DNA from: UBA1731 sp963626295
GTDB lineage: Bacteria; Verrucomicrobiota; Kiritimatiellia; RFP12; UBA1067
Direction: 5' to 3'
Assembly: GCA_963626295.1 (NCBI GenBank)
Contig: CAVFWS010000044.1
Coordinates: 1 to 14,839, forward strand
Length of the DNA: 14,839 nt
Below the pieces are notes generated by a model, which had not been told where the DNA came from, ran no database searches, and saw nothing but the letters and a program-made list of their open reading frames with translations. This document shows, piece by piece, positions 12,891-14,839 of this stretch. The position numbers were made by a program, and so were the translations under genes. Within the stretch, counting starts at the first letter, position 1. Every line of letters starts with the position of its first letter.

Positions 12891-14255
12891 ATGCCTAAGG
12901 AAAAAGTCCAGATAAAGCGCAGGGATTTCGTGAAGATTGCGGGAGCCGCGGCATTGGCTGGCCCGTCGCTCAACGTGTTGGGCGCCAATGACCGCGTCCG
13001 TGTGGCGTGCGTCGGGTATTCGGACAGGTTCAGGGGCTCCTTGCTGCCTACGTTCATGGCCGCGCAGAAGGAGCTCAATTTCGACCTCGTCGCTGTCGCC
13101 GACCTCTGGAAGAAGCGCCTGTTCGAGAACGCGAAGCCCGAGCTCGAAAAGCAGCTCGGCCATCCCATCGACACCTACGGAAGCGACATCGAGCTTTACG
13201 AGAAGGCCAAGGACATCGATGCGGTGATCATCTCCACGGCAGACTTCCAGCATGCCCAGCACGCCACCCACGCGGTGAACGCAGGAAAGGACGCCTACTG
13301 CGAGAAGCCCATGGCGGAAGACATGTATTCGGCCAACATGCTCAAGGATGCCGTCGATGCCAAGCGCAAGGCGGGATTCGCACCTGGCGCAGTGGTGCAG
13401 ATCGGTTCGCAGAGGCGTTCCGGCACGGCCTACCATGCGGCAAAGGAGTACATACAGAGCGGGAAGTTCGGCAACATCTCGTTCATCGACCTGTGCTGGA
13501 ACGTGAACCAGCCGCGCCGCTGGCGACGCAGCGAAAAGCTCGTGGACTCCCTGAAGCGCGAGGATGTCGACTGGAACCTGTGGCTTCTCGACCGCGATCC
13601 CGCAAAGTATGCGTTCGATCCGCGCAAGTACCTCGAGTTCCGCCTCTTCTGGCCGTTCTCTTCCGGCATCCCCGGGCAGTGGATGTGCCACCAGATCGAT
13701 ACGGTCGCCTGGTTCACCGGGCTCAACTATCCGCGCAAGGCGGTCGCCTCCGGCGGAACGTATGCCTGGAACGACGGACGCCAGAGCTACGACACTTTCA
13801 CGACGATCCTTGAGTATGGCGTGGACAACAATCCCGGCAAGGGATTCCAGGCCGTGTTCCAGAGCCGCCAGACGAACGCCGCCCGCGGCAACGTGGAGAA
13901 GTACTACGGCCCCAACGGGACGATCGACCTCATAAAGGGCGTCGTCTCGAATGAAGGCGTGGAACGCGCCAAGCCGCACGAGGAGAAGCTCACGAGCAAC
14001 TACCAGAAGGCGGAGACGGCTGCGAACACCGGCGGCGATCCGCTCACCAGAGCGCACATGCGCAACTGGATGGAGTGCGTGAGGGACCGCAAGGATCCGA
14101 ATGCGCCGGTCGAGGCCGGGTATTGGCACACCGTGTCGCTGATCATGGCGAACGCCGCCATGCGCACGGGTCTTGTCGGCACGTTTGACCCCGTCAAGCG
14201 CGAGGTGCTTGCGGGCGGCAAGCCGTTCGTGGGGTATTTCTCCACGAAGGCCTGA
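12891..14255 (+). CDS. Tat-exported Gfo/Idh/MocA family oxidoreductase
   Basis: This 454-residue protein belongs to the Gfo/Idh/MocA group, NAD(P)-dependent dehydrogenases that oxidise or reduce sugar ring positions. The N-terminus KRRDFVKIAGAAALAGPS is a Tat signal (R10, R11), so the folded, cofactor-loaded enzyme is probably exported. The Rossmann domain includes VRVACVGYSDRFRG (36-49), VAVADLW, AVIISTADFQHA and AYCEKPMAED (136-144), the family's E-K-P motif with K139. The C-terminal alpha/beta domain shows VDWNLWLLDRDP (226-237), RLFWPFSSGIPGQWMCHQID (251-270) and an EAGYWHTVSLIMANAAMR tail. The dinucleotide-binding loop departs from the usual G-x-G-x-x-G. A strong promoter and ribosome binding site precede it, so it heads its own unit. 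The sugar substrate is unknown. Confidence 0.9.
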   Translation: MPKEKVQIKRRDFVKIAGAAALAGPSLNVLGANDRVRVACVGYSDRFRGSLLPTFMAAQKELNFDLVAVADLWKKRLFENAKPELEKQLGHPIDTYGSDIELYEKAKDIDAVIISTADFQHAQHATHAVNAGKDAYCEKPMAEDMYSANMLKDAVDAKRKAGFAPGAVVQIGSQRRSGTAYHAAKEYIQSGKFGNISFIDLCWNVNQPRRWRRSEKLVDSLKREDVDWNLWLLDRDPAKYAFDPRKYLEFRLFWPFSSGIPGQWMCHQIDTVAWFTGLNYPRKAVASGGTYAWNDGRQSYDTFTTILEYGVDNNPGKGFQAVFQSRQTNAARGNVEKYYGPNGTIDLIKGVVSNEGVERAKPHEEKLTSNYQKAETAANTGGDPLTRAHMRNWMECVRDRKDPNAPVEAGYWHTVSLIMANAAMRTGLVGTFDPVKREVLAGGKPFVGYFSTKA

Positions 14256-14301
14256 CGATGGCGTAGGGGCGCCGGGCGTTGCGCGGCGTCTCCATGTGTC
14301 T

Positions 14302-14336
14302 GGCGGGAGGGGTCGTTTGGAAGTCCTCCTCCCGTC
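14302..14336 (+). terminator. Strong hairpin, possible terminator or RBS-masking structure
   Basis: GGCGGGAGGGG (14302-14312) pairs with CCTCCTCCCGTC (stem ends 14326-14336), giving up to 11 bp including two G-U pairs around a 13-nt loop. A perfect 7-bp core is CGGGAGG/CCTCCCG. It lies 47 bp after the oxidoreductase stop. No U-tract follows, so it is not a textbook intrinsic terminator. It also pairs a Shine-Dalgarno-like sequence with an anti-Shine-Dalgarno-like one. Confidence 0.4.
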
Positions 14337-14353
14337 CGTCTATCCCACACCTG

Positions 14354-14764
14354 ATGTACGACCCGTATTTCAAGCGAAGAGCCAAGGCGGCGGCGAAGCG
14401 GGAGCGGGGAATGGCTTCCGTGGATTTCTCCCTGCCTGTCGATGGCGACGTGCCGGCGTTCAGGACTCCGTCGTCGCGTACAGGGGATATGCTCGATTCG
14501 ATAGTGGCGGACCTTACCAGGGACAGGTCGCCGTTCTTCGACGAGGTGTGCGCAAAGTGGAAGACTCTGTTTCCCGACCTTGCCGCAAAGCCCGGAAAGT
14601 GGGTCGCTGGCGCGTCCGGCAACGCCGGCGGCAGATTGTTCCTTCATGTCGGGTCGGCTTCCGCATCGTTTGCCTTGCGTCCGAGGCTCGCCTCGATAAG
14701 GAAGCGGCTTGCGATGCTCGCATCCGCACCGCCACGGTTCTCGGTACGCATTGAGATTGTCTGA
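14354..14764 (+). CDS. DUF721/DciA-like protein
   Basis: This 136-residue protein (from ATG 14354) has the pattern of DUF721/DciA: a helical segment GDMLDSIVADL, then WKTLFPDLAAKPGKWVAG, GRLFLHVGSASASFALRPRL and an Arg/Lys-rich terminal helix ending RFSVRIEIV. DciA is the ancestral loader of the replicative helicase DnaB in bacteria that lack DnaC or DnaI. Other DUF721 proteins are uncharacterised. The N-terminus is strongly basic (FKRRAKAAAKRERG), which could bind nucleic acid. Start choice is open: ATG 14354 has no clear ribosome binding site, while ATG 14411 follows GGGAG at 14400-14404 with 6-nt spacing and would give a 117-residue protein. It is separated from the oxidoreductase gene by 98 bp holding a hairpin. 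Neighbouring replication genes are not visible. Confidence 0.6.
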   Translation: MYDPYFKRRAKAAAKRERGMASVDFSLPVDGDVPAFRTPSSRTGDMLDSIVADLTRDRSPFFDEVCAKWKTLFPDLAAKPGKWVAGASGNAGGRLFLHVGSASASFALRPRLASIRKRLAMLASAPPRFSVRIEIV

Positions 14765-14786
14765 ATAGGATGTTTCAGCAGGGTCG

Positions 14787-14816
14787 TTGACTTTCGGATC
14801 TGGGCTGTGGTACAAT
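14787..14816 (+). promoter_or_regulatory. Sigma70-type promoter reading out of the window
   Basis: TTGACT (14787-14792), an 18-bp spacer and an extended -10 TGGTACAAT (TACAAT at 14811-14816) form a good promoter 22 bp after the DUF721-like gene. The gene it drives lies beyond the right edge; nothing coding is seen in 14765-14839. Confidence 0.7.
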
Positions 14817-14839
14817 GGTTGCGTTCCGTCGGGGTGCAT

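Noticed and set aside
12726..14129. A 467-codon open frame on the - strand
   Set aside because: Antisense shadow of the Gfo/Idh/MocA gene; no recognisable motif in the translation.

Overview
The window (about 60% G+C, every gene on the + strand, densely packed) looks like chromosome from a Gram-negative bacterium of the PVC superphylum. A Kiritimatiellota, Lentisphaerota or Verrucomicrobiota member from a gut or another polysaccharide-rich habitat is most likely. The clues are a secretin gene, a lipobox lipoprotein, a Tat-type Gfo/Idh/MocA oxidoreductase, an exported sugar isomerase-like TIM barrel, a DUF4432 aldose-epimerase-like protein, and secreted or sugar-active hydrolases scattered among housekeeping genes. 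The phylum is inferred from gene style; no rRNA, tRNA or other phylogenetic marker was placed.

Layout. (1) 1-582: the 3' end of a GH2 beta-galactosidase gene. (2) 599-6536: a tight co-directional run gatC - gatA - secretin - gatB - rsmD - ruvC, with gaps of 48 bp or less and several stop/start overlaps. It joins the tRNA-dependent amidotransferase GatCAB, 16S rRNA methylation and Holliday-junction resolution. A short secretin gene sits between gatA and gatB. (3) 6537-10656: a carbohydrate block with a secreted CBM-plus-TIM-barrel glycosidase-like protein, then a promoter-led pair made of an exported xylose-isomerase-like TIM barrel and a DUF4432 protein. (4) 10657-12810: ispD (MEP isoprenoid pathway), an overlapping calcineurin-like phosphoesterase, and a PqiC-like lipoprotein. 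(5) 12811-14255: a promoter-led, Tat-exported Gfo/Idh/MocA oxidoreductase. (6) 14256-14764: a hairpin and then a DUF721/DciA-like gene. (7) 14765-14839: a clear promoter reading out of the window.

Regulatory layout. Five sigma70-type promoters stand out in the otherwise G+C-rich gaps. Four of them have an extended -10 (TG-N-TATAAT-like). They split the window into transcription units: GatCAB-secretin-rsmD-ruvC (promoter not seen, possibly inside or before the beta-galactosidase gene), the glycosidase, isomerase plus DUF4432, ispD-phosphoesterase-lipoprotein, oxidoreductase (possibly with dciA), and the next gene off the edge. No gene-free stretch exceeds about 140 bp. I saw no CRISPR array, insertion sequence, tRNA or rRNA.

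Most interesting points: the secretin embedded in the gat operon with its Val-Thr-Asn repeat and paired hairpins, and the exported Gfo/Idh plus exported isomerase-like protein plus DUF4432 plus unusual glycosidase. The second set could be an extracytoplasmic oxidative (3-keto) glycoside route, which is an inference and not shown by the sequence.
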